Source of the DNA: Pararhizobium sp.
GTDB taxonomy: Bacteria > Pseudomonadota > Alphaproteobacteria > Rhizobiales > Rhizobiaceae
Direction of reading: 5' to 3'
Assembly: GCA_017794825.1 (NCBI GenBank)
Contig: CP051237.1
Coordinates: forward strand, 682,001-746,000
DNA: 64,000 bases
Under the pieces are notes generated by a model, which was given only the letters and a program-made list of their open reading frames with translations, was not told the DNA's origin and did no database searches. A program made the position numbers and the translations under genes. Each line of letters opens with the position of its first letter. Position 1 is the stretch's first letter. Of the stretch, positions 25,527 through 35,221 are shown piece after piece.

Positions 25527-26519
25527 ATGTCCTTGCTAATCAGAATTTTTGTCTCGGCGATGGTCGCCATCATTCTTGCGCTTCCCGCCGCCCGGGCAGA
25601 CGACGTCACATTGCGTCTGGCCGGAACTCTGCCTGCCGATCATTTCGGCTCGAAAGTCCTCGAGGAAATGATCGCCAGGATCGAAAGCGCGAACGTGGGG
25701 ATCACCATCCAGTATTTTCCGGCGGGCCAGCTGGGATCCGGAGAAGAGCTTTTCGACGACGCCCGCTTTGGCAATGTCGATCTGGTTCACGCCACCGTTT
25801 ACGCCCAGGCCGACAAGCGCCTGGAGCTCTTGAGCCTGCCGTTTCTGATCCCCACCGTGGAAGATGTGCGCAACACGGTGGGAAATCCGGATTCCGAATA
25901 TAACAAGATCATCGCCGAAATCCTGGCGGATCACGGCATACAGCATCTCGCGACGATCGGCGAAGGTTTGATCGGAATGGTCGCCACGCAGATGCCCGCC
26001 GATGTTCGCGGAACCGGCAACCAGGAAATGAACATCCGTGTCTGGAGCTCCCAGATCGTCAAGGAGACCATGGAGACGCTGGGCTACCAGACGACCACGA
26101 TGAACTGGGCCGAGGTGTTCCCGGCCCTTCAGGCCGGCACGATCGATGGCGCGATCTGCTGCACGCCCGAATGGGCCTATACGACGTTCGCAGCCAGCGA
26201 CGTTGGAAACACCTATGTCGACTACAATGCTTTCGTGGAAATCCAGGAGATCTACGCCAGCGGCGCGACATGGAAAAAACTGACCGACGAGCAGCAGAAG
26301 GTTATCCAGGACGCGGCCGCGGCGGCCGCGGCCGCCATCATCGACAAATCGATGCAGCGTTCGGTGGATTTCATCGCCCAGCTGCGCGAGAAGAACTGGG
26401 AGATCGTCGAGTTCAGCGCCGCGGAACGCGCCGCAATCCGGGAAAAGGTGGTAAAGGAAGTCTGGCCAAGCCTCAGCGCCAATATCGGACAGGATCTCGT
26501 CGATCGCCTGATGAAGTAA
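25527..26519 (+). CDS. dctP: TRAP transporter substrate-binding protein DctP
   Basis: The product is 330 residues with AGGAGG six bases before the ATG. A signal peptide ends near ALPAARA-DD. The mature protein has the DctP fold signatures: LRLAGTLPADHFGSKVLEEM, DLVHATVYAQADKRLELLSL, the conserved arginine segment MNIRVWSSQIVKETMETLGY, and NWAEVFPALQAGTIDGA. An alanine run (AAAAAAAAII) occurs late in the protein. It delivers an organic acid-type ligand to DctQM. The ligand may be an N-acyl amino acid or similar, judged from the catabolic genes downstream. Confidence 0.92.
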   Translation: MSLLIRIFVSAMVAIILALPAARADDVTLRLAGTLPADHFGSKVLEEMIARIESANVGITIQYFPAGQLGSGEELFDDARFGNVDLVHATVYAQADKRLELLSLPFLIPTVEDVRNTVGNPDSEYNKIIAEILADHGIQHLATIGEGLIGMVATQMPADVRGTGNQEMNIRVWSSQIVKETMETLGYQTTTMNWAEVFPALQAGTIDGAICCTPEWAYTTFAASDVGNTYVDYNAFVEIQEIYASGATWKKLTDEQQKVIQDAAAAAAAAIIDKSMQRSVDFIAQLREKNWEIVEFSAAERAAIREKVVKEVWPSLSANIGQDLVDRLMK

Positions 26520-26527
26520 AATCGCGC

Positions 26528-26552
26528 GGCGGCGGGGCTCGGCTCCGCCGCC
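26528..26552 (+). other. Intercistronic stem-loop after dctP
   Basis: GGCGGCGG (26528-26535) pairs perfectly with CCGCCGCC (26545-26552) across a nine-base loop. No T-run follows. It lies between dctP and dctQ and probably protects or attenuates the message so that binding protein exceeds the membrane subunits, parallel to the hairpin at 16542-16565. Confidence 0.65.
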
Positions 26553-26573
26553 CGTCATTCAGGTGAAACGCCG

Positions 26574-27143
26574 ATGATCGAACTTGCCGACGAACTGCCT
26601 CCCGGACTTGCCTGGCTTGTCCGTAAAATGGTCGCCATAAAGCTCGCGATTGGGGCTGTCGCGACCATCGCCCTGCCGATCACCTTCACGATGGTCGTCA
26701 TCTTTCGCTATTTCCTGCATGCGGATCTCTTTGCCTACGAGGAATGGCTGCTGCCGATCGCCTTCTGGCTCTATTTCCTCGGCAGTTCCGTCGGCAGCTA
26801 CCAGGACGGGCAGATTCGCGCCGATATTCTCGAGACCTACCTCAAGACACCGAAAATCAAATGGTGGCGCCGCCTTGTCGTCGGCGTCATCGAAACGGCG
26901 ATTTTGATCGTTCTCGTTTTCTGGGCCGGATTGACGATCATGCACGACCTTTCGGCCTATCCCTTCTGGCAATCCACCATTGCCCTGAACATCCCGTATT
27001 TCATCCCGCATCTTGCGATCTTCGTCGGCTTCGCCTTCATGGCTTTCTACAGCGCGCTTCATCTCTACGTGCTGCTCAAGACGGGACCGGGTCTAACGCA
27101 GCGCATGGCTGAGGCCGCGCCCGTGACAATGGCGGACGGCTGA
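26574..27143 (+). CDS. dctQ: TRAP transporter small permease DctQ
   Basis: The product is 189 residues with four predicted membrane segments (IGAVATIALPITFTMVVIFR, WLLPIAFWLYFLGSSVGSYQ, VIETAILIVLVFWAGLTIM, IPHLAIFVGFAFMAFYSALH). The position between dctP and dctM and the end-to-start overlap with dctM support DctQ. It bridges the binding protein and the large permease. Confidence 0.88.
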   Translation: MIELADELPPGLAWLVRKMVAIKLAIGAVATIALPITFTMVVIFRYFLHADLFAYEEWLLPIAFWLYFLGSSVGSYQDGQIRADILETYLKTPKIKWWRRLVVGVIETAILIVLVFWAGLTIMHDLSAYPFWQSTIALNIPYFIPHLAIFVGFAFMAFYSALHLYVLLKTGPGLTQRMAEAAPVTMADG

Positions 27144-28432
27144 TGTTGCTTCTTGCCGCGATCATCCTGCTCGTCGTCCTGCTTCTGGCAGGCGTGGCGG
27201 TGCCCATGGCGTTCGGCGGCGTGCTGTTGCTGATCGCGCTGTTCGGCGATCACAACGTCGCCGCCTTCATCGGCACCGGTCACTGGAAGCTGAACACCAT
27301 CATCATCCTCGTCATTCCGCTGTTCATCGTCACCGGCGACCTGATGAACCGCAGCCGCATCGCCTTGCCGATCGTCGCAATCGCGGAGCTGATCACGGGC
27401 CGGGTCAAGGGCGGCCTGAGCGCGGCCAGCGTGATCGCCAGCGCCATGTTCGGGGCGATTTCAGGCAGCGGCGCTGCGACGCTGACCTGCATCGGCTCGA
27501 TCATGATGCCGCATCTGCGCAAGAAACGGTATCCGGACGGGTTTTCCGCCGCCCTTCTCGTCAGCGCAAGCCCGCTCGGCCTGCTGATACCGCCAAGCGG
27601 CGGTCAGTTGATCTACGCCTGGCTCACGCAGCAATCCGTGCTCAAGTGCTTCCTCTCGGCGCTCGCAGCCGGACTGGTGCTGACAGTCTTCCTGGTCGCG
27701 GTCAATTTCATCATGCTGCGCAGGAACACCGACATCGAACTCACTCGAATCGACGGCCGCTTTCTGCCCGTCTTCGGCAAGACGACTTTCAAGGCGATTC
27801 CGGCGCTGTTTATGCCGGTGATCGTGCTCGGCGGCATCTACGGCGGCGTCATGACGCCCACGGAGGCGGCCGGCGTCGCCGCAATCTACGCTATTCCTGT
27901 CGGCTTCTGGATCTACAAGGGGCTGAACTGGCAAAATTTCTGGCAGACGCTGAAGGAATCCAGCGTGACGATCGGCGTCGTCATGGTGATGATCTTCATG
28001 GTTCTGATCGTCAGCAAATATCTTATTTTCGAAGACGTGCCGCGCCTCGCCCAGCAATTCATCTACTCGATCTCGGACAACCCGGTCGTCATCATGCTGA
28101 TGATCAATCTGGTGATGATCATCATGGGCATGATCATGGACGATTTCAGCGGGCTCGTGCTCAGCGCCTCCTTGCTGACGCCAATTGCGCAAAGCGCCGG
28201 CGTCGATCCGGTCCACTTCGCGGCCATCCTCGGCGTCAATCTCGGCATGGGCAATATCACTCCTCCAACGGCGCCCTTGCTGTACCTGGGAACACGGGTG
28301 ACCGGCGTTTCGGTGCGGGACATGATGAAGCCGACGCTGCTGTTCCTTCTATTCGCCTGGATGCCGACGCTGATCCTCGTCACTTTCATTCCGCAGATTT
28401 CCATGTTCCTGCCGAATCTGTTTTTCGGCTGA
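27143..28432 (+). CDS. dctM: TRAP transporter large permease DctM
   Basis: The product is 429 residues with about twelve membrane segments. DctM signatures include FGAISGSGAATLTCIGSIMM, ASPLGLLIPPSGGQLIYAWL, GVMTPTEAAGVAAIYA and GVNLGMGNITPPTAPLLYLG. The start overlaps the dctQ stop by one base. It couples sodium or proton flow to solute entry. Confidence 0.92.
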   Translation: MLLLAAIILLVVLLLAGVAVPMAFGGVLLLIALFGDHNVAAFIGTGHWKLNTIIILVIPLFIVTGDLMNRSRIALPIVAIAELITGRVKGGLSAASVIASAMFGAISGSGAATLTCIGSIMMPHLRKKRYPDGFSAALLVSASPLGLLIPPSGGQLIYAWLTQQSVLKCFLSALAAGLVLTVFLVAVNFIMLRRNTDIELTRIDGRFLPVFGKTTFKAIPALFMPVIVLGGIYGGVMTPTEAAGVAAIYAIPVGFWIYKGLNWQNFWQTLKESSVTIGVVMVMIFMVLIVSKYLIFEDVPRLAQQFIYSISDNPVVIMLMINLVMIIMGMIMDDFSGLVLSASLLTPIAQSAGVDPVHFAAILGVNLGMGNITPPTAPLLYLGTRVTGVSVRDMMKPTLLFLLFAWMPTLILVTFIPQISMFLPNLFFG

Positions 28433-28533
28433 GACTGCAAGCAGGATTGACAATGCGCCTTGCATGCGATCACTCCGGCTGATCCGACAATATCGACGCT
28501 CCCGAACCTTGATTCCGAAAGCCGCTCACTGGC

Positions 28534-29712
28534 ATGACCAAACAAACGACCTATCCCGAACCTACTGTTGAGGACATCCGCGACCTGACGGCGTTCCGGC
28601 ATGACCTTCACCGCCACCCCGAACTCTCGGGCGAGGAGCAGGAGACCGCGCGCCGCGTTTGCGCGAAGCTTGAACCGACCCGTCCGGACAGGATCCTGAC
28701 CGGCCTCGGCGGCCATGGCGTTGCAGCGATCTATGACAGCGGCAAACCGGGACCGACCGTGCTGTTCCGCGCTGAACTCGACGCCCTTCCGATCCGGGAA
28801 CTGGGCTCCGTCCCCTATCGTTCGACCTTTGACGGCAAGGCGCATCTGTGCGGCCATGACGGCCACATGGCGATCCTGCTCGGTTTTGGCCGTGTGCTGT
28901 CGCGGGCGCGGCCGTCGCGCGGCCGTGTCGTGTTGATGTTCCAGCCAGCCGAAGAGAACGGCACGGGCGCCGCCGCCGTCGTTTCGGATCCCGCCTATGC
29001 CGACATACGGCCGGACTGGGCCTTCTCGCTGCACAATGTTCCGGAGATCGATTTCGGCGTGGCGAGGCTCGGCCCGGGACCGGCCAACTGTGCATCGCGC
29101 GGCATTCGGATCCGGCTGACCGGCAGTACGGCGCACGCCTCGCGTCCCGGCGACGGGCGCTCTCCCATGCATGCGCTCAGCGAGTTGATGCCGGCGATGG
29201 AAGCCAGCGGCGGCAATGCGCCGCTCGGCCCCGACTTCACGATGGTCACGATCACCCACGCCGCCATGGGCGCGCCGTCCTACGGCGTCGCGCCGGGCGA
29301 GGCCACCGTCTTTGCGGCGCTGAGGACCTATGCCGACGACGGCATGCAGGGGCTCGTCGCGCGCGTCGAGGCTCTGGCGAAAGAGGCCGCTGCGCGGCAT
29401 GGCCTTGGTTGCGACATCGGGTATGACGACATTTTCCTCGCCTGCACCAATGACGCGCAGGCGACAGCGCATCTTGCAGCCGGCGTTGTCGGCGCCGGGC
29501 TTGTGCACGATCTGCAGCTGCAACCGTCTGTGGGCTCGGAGGATTTCGGCCGCTTCGGTCTGGACGGCGCCAAATCTGCGATGGTCTATATCGGCGCCGG
29601 ACCCGACCGACCTTCCGTGCATACGCCGAAATACGACTTTCGGGACGATCTCATCCCGATCGGAATTCGCATTTTCTCGGAAACCCTTTCGGACGTCCTC
29701 CAGAGCCATTGA
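28534..29712 (+). CDS. M20-family amidohydrolase (aminoacylase/hippurate hydrolase type)
   Basis: The product is 392 residues. Metal-site motifs are LCGHDGHMAILLGFGRVLS, MFQPAEENGTGAAAVV, and a late SEDFGRFG. HDLHRHPELSGEEQETA at the N terminus is typical of the M20D amidohydrolases that hydrolyse N-acyl amino acids or IAA conjugates. It lies 100 bases after dctM and before an amino acid oxidase-like gene. The unit could import an N-acylated compound, release the amine and oxidise it. The exact substrate is unknown. Confidence 0.9.
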   Translation: MTKQTTYPEPTVEDIRDLTAFRHDLHRHPELSGEEQETARRVCAKLEPTRPDRILTGLGGHGVAAIYDSGKPGPTVLFRAELDALPIRELGSVPYRSTFDGKAHLCGHDGHMAILLGFGRVLSRARPSRGRVVLMFQPAEENGTGAAAVVSDPAYADIRPDWAFSLHNVPEIDFGVARLGPGPANCASRGIRIRLTGSTAHASRPGDGRSPMHALSELMPAMEASGGNAPLGPDFTMVTITHAAMGAPSYGVAPGEATVFAALRTYADDGMQGLVARVEALAKEAAARHGLGCDIGYDDIFLACTNDAQATAHLAAGVVGAGLVHDLQLQPSVGSEDFGRFGLDGAKSAMVYIGAGPDRPSVHTPKYDFRDDLIPIGIRIFSETLSDVLQSH

Positions 29713-29736
29713 CAGAAGCAACATGACGAGCGCGCC

Positions 29737-31083
29737 GTGACCACATTTCCCTTTTCCCTCGCCGACCCTGTCCGCTTCGACGCCCCTCTCCCGGACGCCT
29801 GCGACGTCGTCATCATAGGCGGCGGCGTCATCGGCGTCGCGACGGCGCTGTTCCTCGCCCGCAAAGGCGCGTCGGTCGCGCTGCTGGAGAAAGGCCGCAT
29901 CGCCGCCGAACAGTCATCGCGCAACTGGGGATGGATTCGCCAGCAGGGTCGCGACGCCGACGAATTGCCGATCATGATGGAATCACGCCGACTCTGGAAA
30001 TCGCTGGCGGAAGACTGCGCGGAAGATATCGGCCTCGCCGAAACCGGCGTCACCTATCTCGCCACAACCGACGCGGAAATGCAGGAGTTCGTCGAATTCG
30101 CCAAGGTCGCCGGGAACTGCGGCCTCGAAAGCCGGCTGCTCAACGCGGCGGAAACTGCGGCTCTCATCCCCGCCATGGCGCAGCGCTACAAGGGCGCGAT
30201 CACGACCCCGTCCGACATGCGCGCCGAACCGTGGGTCGCCGTGCCGGCGCTGGCGCGCCTCGCCGTGCGGAAAGGCGTCACGATCATCGAAAACTGCGCG
30301 GCGCGCAATCTCGACATCGCCGCCGGACGCGTGGCGGGTATCGACACCGAAAAAGGCCGCGTCGCCGCGTCCACCGTCCTCGTCGCCGCCGGCGCGTGGA
30401 CCTCGCTGTTCCTGCGCGCACACGGCGTTTCAATCCCGCAATTGTCTGTCAAGTCCACCGTCGCCGCCACCACCGCCCTGCCCGAAATCCATGCTGGCGC
30501 GGCGACGGACGAGCGCATTTCCTTCCGGCGGCGGCAGGATGGCGGCTATACCGTGGCGGCTGGCGGGCGCCACCATTTCTATCTTGGTCCGGACGCGTTC
30601 CGCCACGCCGGAAAATACTGGCCGGCGCTGCGGAAAAATCCGTTCGGTACGCGCTTCCGGCCTTTCGCGCCGCAGGGTTATCCGGACGCCTGGCGCACGC
30701 CCCGCGTCTGGCGGGCCGACGAACCGGGCCCGTTCGAGGAGATGCGCATTCTCGACCCCGCGCCGGATCCGGAAGGATTAATGCAGATTTCAAGCCGGTT
30801 TCGGGAACTCTTTCCGCAGATCGGAGAAGTGACGCTGAAAGCGCGCTGGGCCGGAATGATCGACGCGATGCCCGACATGGTTCCGGTCGTCGATCACGTC
30901 GCGGCGATACCCGGCCTCGTCGTCGCCACGGGCATGAGCGGCCACGGCTTCGGCATCGGCCCCGGCATGGGACGCGTCGTTGCGGACCTGATCCGCGGCG
31001 ACGACGTCGGCCACGACCTGCGGCGGTTCCGCTTTTCCCGTTTCAGCGACGGAAGCCCGCTGCGCCTCGGCCCCGCGCTTTGA
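29737..31083 (+). CDS. FAD-dependent oxidoreductase, DadA-like
   Basis: The product is 448 residues, beginning with a GTG at 29737. The FAD motif is DVVIIGGGVIGVATALFLAR, followed by RIAAEQSSRNWGWIRQQGRD. The C terminus has VVDHVAAIPGLVVATGMSGH and GFGIGPGMGRVVADLIRGDD, the DAO-family ending. It is likely to oxidise a secondary amine or D-amino acid. It lies 24 bases after the M20 hydrolase and converges on the ABC exporter gene. It could process the product of the hydrolase. Confidence 0.87.
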   Translation: MTTFPFSLADPVRFDAPLPDACDVVIIGGGVIGVATALFLARKGASVALLEKGRIAAEQSSRNWGWIRQQGRDADELPIMMESRRLWKSLAEDCAEDIGLAETGVTYLATTDAEMQEFVEFAKVAGNCGLESRLLNAAETAALIPAMAQRYKGAITTPSDMRAEPWVAVPALARLAVRKGVTIIENCAARNLDIAAGRVAGIDTEKGRVAASTVLVAAGAWTSLFLRAHGVSIPQLSVKSTVAATTALPEIHAGAATDERISFRRRQDGGYTVAAGGRHHFYLGPDAFRHAGKYWPALRKNPFGTRFRPFAPQGYPDAWRTPRVWRADEPGPFEEMRILDPAPDPEGLMQISSRFRELFPQIGEVTLKARWAGMIDAMPDMVPVVDHVAAIPGLVVATGMSGHGFGIGPGMGRVVADLIRGDDVGHDLRRFRFSRFSDGSPLRLGPAL

Positions 31084-31126
31084 CAGCCGGGCAAACCCTC
31101 CGAGCCGATCTCGCAACCGGAAATGC

Positions 31127-32986
31127 CTAATCCGCGTCCATCGTGTCGGCGATATAGCCGCCGGTCTGCCGCTTCCACAGCCGTGCATACAGTCCGTCCC
31201 GGGCGAGCAGCTCCGACGGCGCGCCCTGTTCGACGATCCGCCCCTCGTCCAGCACCACGATCCGGTCCATCTCGGCGATGGTCGAAAGCCGGTGGGCGAT
31301 CGCGATCACCGTCTTGCCTTCCATCAGCAGCGCCAGCTTTTCCTGAACGGCGGCTTCCGCCTCGCTGTCGAGCGCCGAGGTCGCCTCGTCGAGCACCAGG
31401 ATCGGCGCATTCTTCAAAAGCACTCTTGCAATCGCCACGCGCTGCCTCTGTCCGCCGGAAAGCTTGACCCCGCGATCGCCGACAAAGGCGTCATAGCCGG
31501 TGCGGCCTTCCGCGTCGGTCAGGCCGGTGACGAAGTCGTGCGCCTCGGCGAGCCGGGCGGCCTGCTCCATCTCCGCGCGCGACGCTTCCGGCCGGCCGTA
31601 CAGGATATTGTCGCCGACGGAGCGGTGCAGGAGCGAGACGTCCTGTGTGACGACGCCGATGCTCTCGCGCAGGCTCTCCTGGGTCACGCGGCCGATATCC
31701 TGCCCGTCGATCAGGATCGATCCGTCCTTTAGTTCGAAAAGCCGGAGCAGCAGGCTGACGAGCGTCGACTTGCCGGCGCCGGACAGTCCGACCAGCCCGA
31801 CCTTCTCGCCGGCGCGCACCGTCATCGACAGGTCGCGGATCACCCGCTGCCGTTCGCGGTATTCGAAGTGGATATTGCGGAACTCGACCTTGCCGTCGGT
31901 CACTTGCAGGGAACGGGCGTCGGGCGCGTCGACGATCGTCGGCGGCGTCGTGATCACCGGCATCGCGTCGCGGATCGTGCCGGCCGCCTGATAGATCTGC
32001 CGCCCCATGTACAGAAACGCCCGCGCGTTGCCCGAAAGCCGTTGCACGATCGCCACCGAAGCGACGAACTCGCCGATCGTGATGAATCCGGCCACAAGCC
32101 CCCAGAGCCCGATCGCAAAATTGCCGAGCAGGAGGGCGACGTTGAGAAGCACCACCGTCGTGTCGGTCGTAAGAAAGATGCGCCGTTCCTGCTGCTGGCT
32201 CTCGATGGCGTTCCCGACCACCGTGCGCATGGCGCCGGCCTCGCTGTCTTCCGCCGCGAAGAGCTTCACCATCTGGATGTTGCTGTAGAGGTCGGTCATC
32301 GCGCCGACGACCAGGCTGTTGGCCCGGGCCGAGCGGCGGGAACGGTTTGAAAAAAGCGGCGTCGCCTTCACCACAAGCGCGATATTGGCGAGGATCCACA
32401 CCAGGACCGGCAGCGCCAGCGGCCACGCCAGCGCCCACATCAGCGCCAGCGATCCGACGAACTGCACAAGAAAATGCGGCGCGCTCTGGAAGGCAACGAC
32501 GATCTGCTGCTGCAAAGCGGACGCAACTTGAGAAATGCGTGTCGCCACCTGACCGGCGAACAGGTCGTGGAAAAACGCAAGGTCCTGGCGCTCCACCGCC
32601 TTGTGCCCCTGCCATTGCATGGCCGCCGGCAGGCAGACGGCCACCACCTGCGACCCGATCGTGTTTGCAAGGAAGATGAAGACCGGCATGACCGGAAAGA
32701 GCAGGACGCCCAGAACGGCCAGCATCGGCCAGTCTTCCCTCAGGAACGCCTCGCCCCCCTTGGCGTTCACGCCGTCGACGATGACCGAAACGCCCCAGAT
32801 GACGGAAAGATTGATGAGTTCGACGGCGACGCTGAGAAAGGCCGAAGCCGCCAGCACGCCGCGAAACATCTTCGCGAAATGCATGACGAGCGAAAACGGC
32901 CCATCATCGGGCAGCGGCGAATAGGGAATGTCCAGGGGGCGGACAAGCTTCTCGAAGGGACCATAGATGGCGTCTGAAAGCGACAT
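31127..32986 (-). CDS. ABC transporter, fused permease/ATPase (MsbA-like exporter)
   Basis: The product is 619 residues. An N-terminal transmembrane domain (about 30-340) has six segments (VLGVLLFPVMPVFIFLANTI, FVGSLALMWALAWPLALPVL). The C-terminal ATPase has GLSGAGKSTLVSLLLRLFEL, signature LSGGQRQRVAIARVLL, Walker B ILVLDEATSALDSEAE and IAIAHRLSTIAEMDRI. This is the half-transporter layout that works as a homodimer, usually exporting lipids or drugs. No partner gene is near. The cargo cannot be told. Confidence 0.9.
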   Translation of the reverse strand: MSLSDAIYGPFEKLVRPLDIPYSPLPDDGPFSLVMHFAKMFRGVLAASAFLSVAVELINLSVIWGVSVIVDGVNAKGGEAFLREDWPMLAVLGVLLFPVMPVFIFLANTIGSQVVAVCLPAAMQWQGHKAVERQDLAFFHDLFAGQVATRISQVASALQQQIVVAFQSAPHFLVQFVGSLALMWALAWPLALPVLVWILANIALVVKATPLFSNRSRRSARANSLVVGAMTDLYSNIQMVKLFAAEDSEAGAMRTVVGNAIESQQQERRIFLTTDTTVVLLNVALLLGNFAIGLWGLVAGFITIGEFVASVAIVQRLSGNARAFLYMGRQIYQAAGTIRDAMPVITTPPTIVDAPDARSLQVTDGKVEFRNIHFEYRERQRVIRDLSMTVRAGEKVGLVGLSGAGKSTLVSLLLRLFELKDGSILIDGQDIGRVTQESLRESIGVVTQDVSLLHRSVGDNILYGRPEASRAEMEQAARLAEAHDFVTGLTDAEGRTGYDAFVGDRGVKLSGGQRQRVAIARVLLKNAPILVLDEATSALDSEAEAAVQEKLALLMEGKTVIAIAHRLSTIAEMDRIVVLDEGRIVEQGAPSELLARDGLYARLWKRQTGGYIADTMDAD

Positions 32987-33116
32987 GCGGCGCGGACCGG
33001 CTCAACTGAAAACGGGGTTTCATACACGGAATCGACAATCGATCCGGCGGGAATCGCAGTTTCGCATGAATGCCCCTCGCCTGGCCATGACGACTTTTTG
33101 CAAGACGCCGCTCCCG

Positions 33117-34865
33117 TCAGTCCGGCAATCCGCTCGCCCGCAGCAGATCAAGAAAATGACCGAGAGCCGCCTTGTCCTTGTAAGGAGCCGCAAACGCCGC
33201 GTGCGCCAGCGAATAGCCCGGACTGATGGCCAGGATGGCGCTCACCTCGGATTGCGCGTCCTCGTACCGCTCCAGCGCCGCAAGGCAGGCCGCGAGAATG
33301 GCGCGCCCCGACACCATGCCGGGCGCAGACAGGCTCAGCGCTTCAAGGTGCGTGATCGCCGTGTCGTACTGTCCGAGCATGAAATGCGAGCGGCCGATCA
33401 TTTGCCAGTACCAGTCCGGACAGCGGGGATTGAGGCGCAATGCGCGTTTGATGGCGGCGAGCCCCTCCTCGGGTTCGCCCGAGAAATTGAGCGCGGTCGC
33501 CAGCAGCGCGTGAAAATCGGCGTTGTTCGGATTGAGGGCGACCGCCTGCCGCAACGCGGAAATCGCGCTTTCATGACGTTGATAAAGCACAAGTTCGGTC
33601 AGTCCGAACGCGGCGTGGCCCATGAATTCGTCGCGATTGAGCGCGATCGCCTTTCGCGCCCCTTCGTGCCCTTTCCGCAGCGCATCGACCGGATCGTCGT
33701 CCCAGTGCGACCAGCCTTCGCAGACCCAGGTGAACGCCAGAATGGCGTGGGCCCAGGCGAAGTCGGGATCGATCTTGACGGCGGATTCGGCTTCGCGCCT
33801 GGCCTCCCGGTTGTCGTCGGGATCAAAGCGCAGGATCAGGGCCAGCGCGCGCAAGGCGTGATCCCATGCGCCAAGCGAGCTGGGGCGTTTTCTGAGCGCA
33901 TGGCGCGAGGCGCTTTCCCGCAACCGGATGAACAGGGTGCCGGTGATTTCCGAAACGATCTCGTCCTGCACCGAAAATATGTCCTCCAGATCGCGGTCAT
34001 AGCGTTCGGCCCAGATGCGATGGCCGCTGTCGGCTTCGACAAGCTGCGCCGTGATCCGCACCCGGTCGCCGGCCGTCCGGACGCTCCCCTCGAGGATGTG
34101 GCTTACGCCAAGTTCGATGGCGATTTTCCTGTGATCGACCGCGCCGCCCTTGTAGGCGAGCGTTGACGTGTGCGCGATGACCAGCAGTTCGGAAAAGCGC
34201 GAGAGTTCCGTAATGATGTCTTCGGTCACGCCATCGGAAAAATATTCGCGCGCGGGGTTGTCCGACTTGTTGACGAACGGCGTCACCGCGATTGACGGCT
34301 TGTCCGACGTCAGTCGCGGCATCACGATATCCCGCCCGGCGCAGCAATCCGGGTTCACCAGAACCTCGTAGACCCGCACCGGGCGCGCGATGTTCTTCAG
34401 CAGCTTGTCGCCCATGAATTTGCAGGAAAAATCGGGTTTGCCCTCGATCTGGTCATAGACCGCGCCGGATACGCAGACGCCGCCCGGCTCCGAAAGCTGT
34501 TCCAGGCGCGCGGCGAGATTGACCCCGTCGCCGAAGATGTCGGTCCCGTCGACGACGATGTCGCCGAGATTGAGGCCGATCCGGTAGGCGATGCGCAAGG
34601 CCGCGTGGAAGTCGGATTCCCGGTCGGGCATCGCGCGCTGGATATCCAGCGCGCAATTCAGCGCCTCGATGACGGAGGGGAACTCGGCGATCACGCCGTC
34701 GCCCGTTTCCTTGACGACGCGGCCGCGATATCTTTCGAAAGCCGGGTCCATCAGTTCCCGGCGGTGCGCCTTGTGGCGTTCGAGCGTTCCGATCTCGTCG
34801 GCTTCGATCAGGCGCGAGTAACCAACCATGTCCGCGGTAAAAATGGCGCTGAGGCGGCGTTCCAT
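33117..34865 (-). CDS. Class III adenylate/guanylate cyclase with TolB-like and TPR regions
   Basis: The product is 582 residues from the ATG at 34865, with AAGGAGA ten bases upstream. Residues 1-165 are a cyclase domain (LSAIFTADMVGYSRLIEADE, VVKETGDGVIAEFPSVIEAL, YRIGLNLGDIVVDGTDIFGD, GVNLAARLEQLSEPGGVCVS). Residues 190-320 resemble a TolB-amino-terminal-like module (PSIAVTPFVNKSDNPAREYF, YFSDGVTEDIITELSRF, GVSHILEGSVRTAGDRVRIT). Residues 330-580 are TPR-like helical repeats. This architecture is abundant in rhizobia. It probably makes cAMP in response to an unknown signal. Confidence 0.88.
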   Translation of the reverse strand: MERRLSAIFTADMVGYSRLIEADEIGTLERHKAHRRELMDPAFERYRGRVVKETGDGVIAEFPSVIEALNCALDIQRAMPDRESDFHAALRIAYRIGLNLGDIVVDGTDIFGDGVNLAARLEQLSEPGGVCVSGAVYDQIEGKPDFSCKFMGDKLLKNIARPVRVYEVLVNPDCCAGRDIVMPRLTSDKPSIAVTPFVNKSDNPAREYFSDGVTEDIITELSRFSELLVIAHTSTLAYKGGAVDHRKIAIELGVSHILEGSVRTAGDRVRITAQLVEADSGHRIWAERYDRDLEDIFSVQDEIVSEITGTLFIRLRESASRHALRKRPSSLGAWDHALRALALILRFDPDDNREARREAESAVKIDPDFAWAHAILAFTWVCEGWSHWDDDPVDALRKGHEGARKAIALNRDEFMGHAAFGLTELVLYQRHESAISALRQAVALNPNNADFHALLATALNFSGEPEEGLAAIKRALRLNPRCPDWYWQMIGRSHFMLGQYDTAITHLEALSLSAPGMVSGRAILAACLAALERYEDAQSEVSAILAISPGYSLAHAAFAAPYKDKAALGHFLDLLRASGLPD

Positions 34866-35221
34866 AAAATCGATGTCTCCTTGTATCAAGCCGGCAACGA
34901 AGCCCGGCTGTTCGCCAGAAATTGCGGCGCGACAGAATGAACCCCGCGTTGACGCTCAGTAAGACCAGCGGGATTTCGTCGCCTGTTTAGCGTCAGTCGC
35001 GCGCCGGGTTGGTGGCATTCCGCACATTCCGGTTGTTCATACAGGGCAACGTAAACCGATGGTTGGCGTCGCCATTCCGGAATTGTCGAAACGTCGAATA
35101 TTCGCGTCAGGATGGAAATCAGGCGATTGACTGTTTTGGGGAAATGCCGGAAGACACTCGAAGCATCAAAGCCGGCGAGTCCCGATTGGGGCGGGCTTTC
35201 CGGATATGTGGGGGTTTACCA
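34866..35221. other. Intergenic region between the cyclase/TPR gene and the lectin gene
   Basis: In this stretch of 356 bases, no coding signal stands out beyond an open frame continuous with the lectin, whose N-terminal part lacks family features. It should hold divergent promoters. I see no clear palindrome or terminator. Confidence 0.4.

Noticed and set aside
28063..29724. A 553-residue minus-strand frame
   Set aside because: It covers the M20 gene and the end of dctM in antisense, with no domain pattern.
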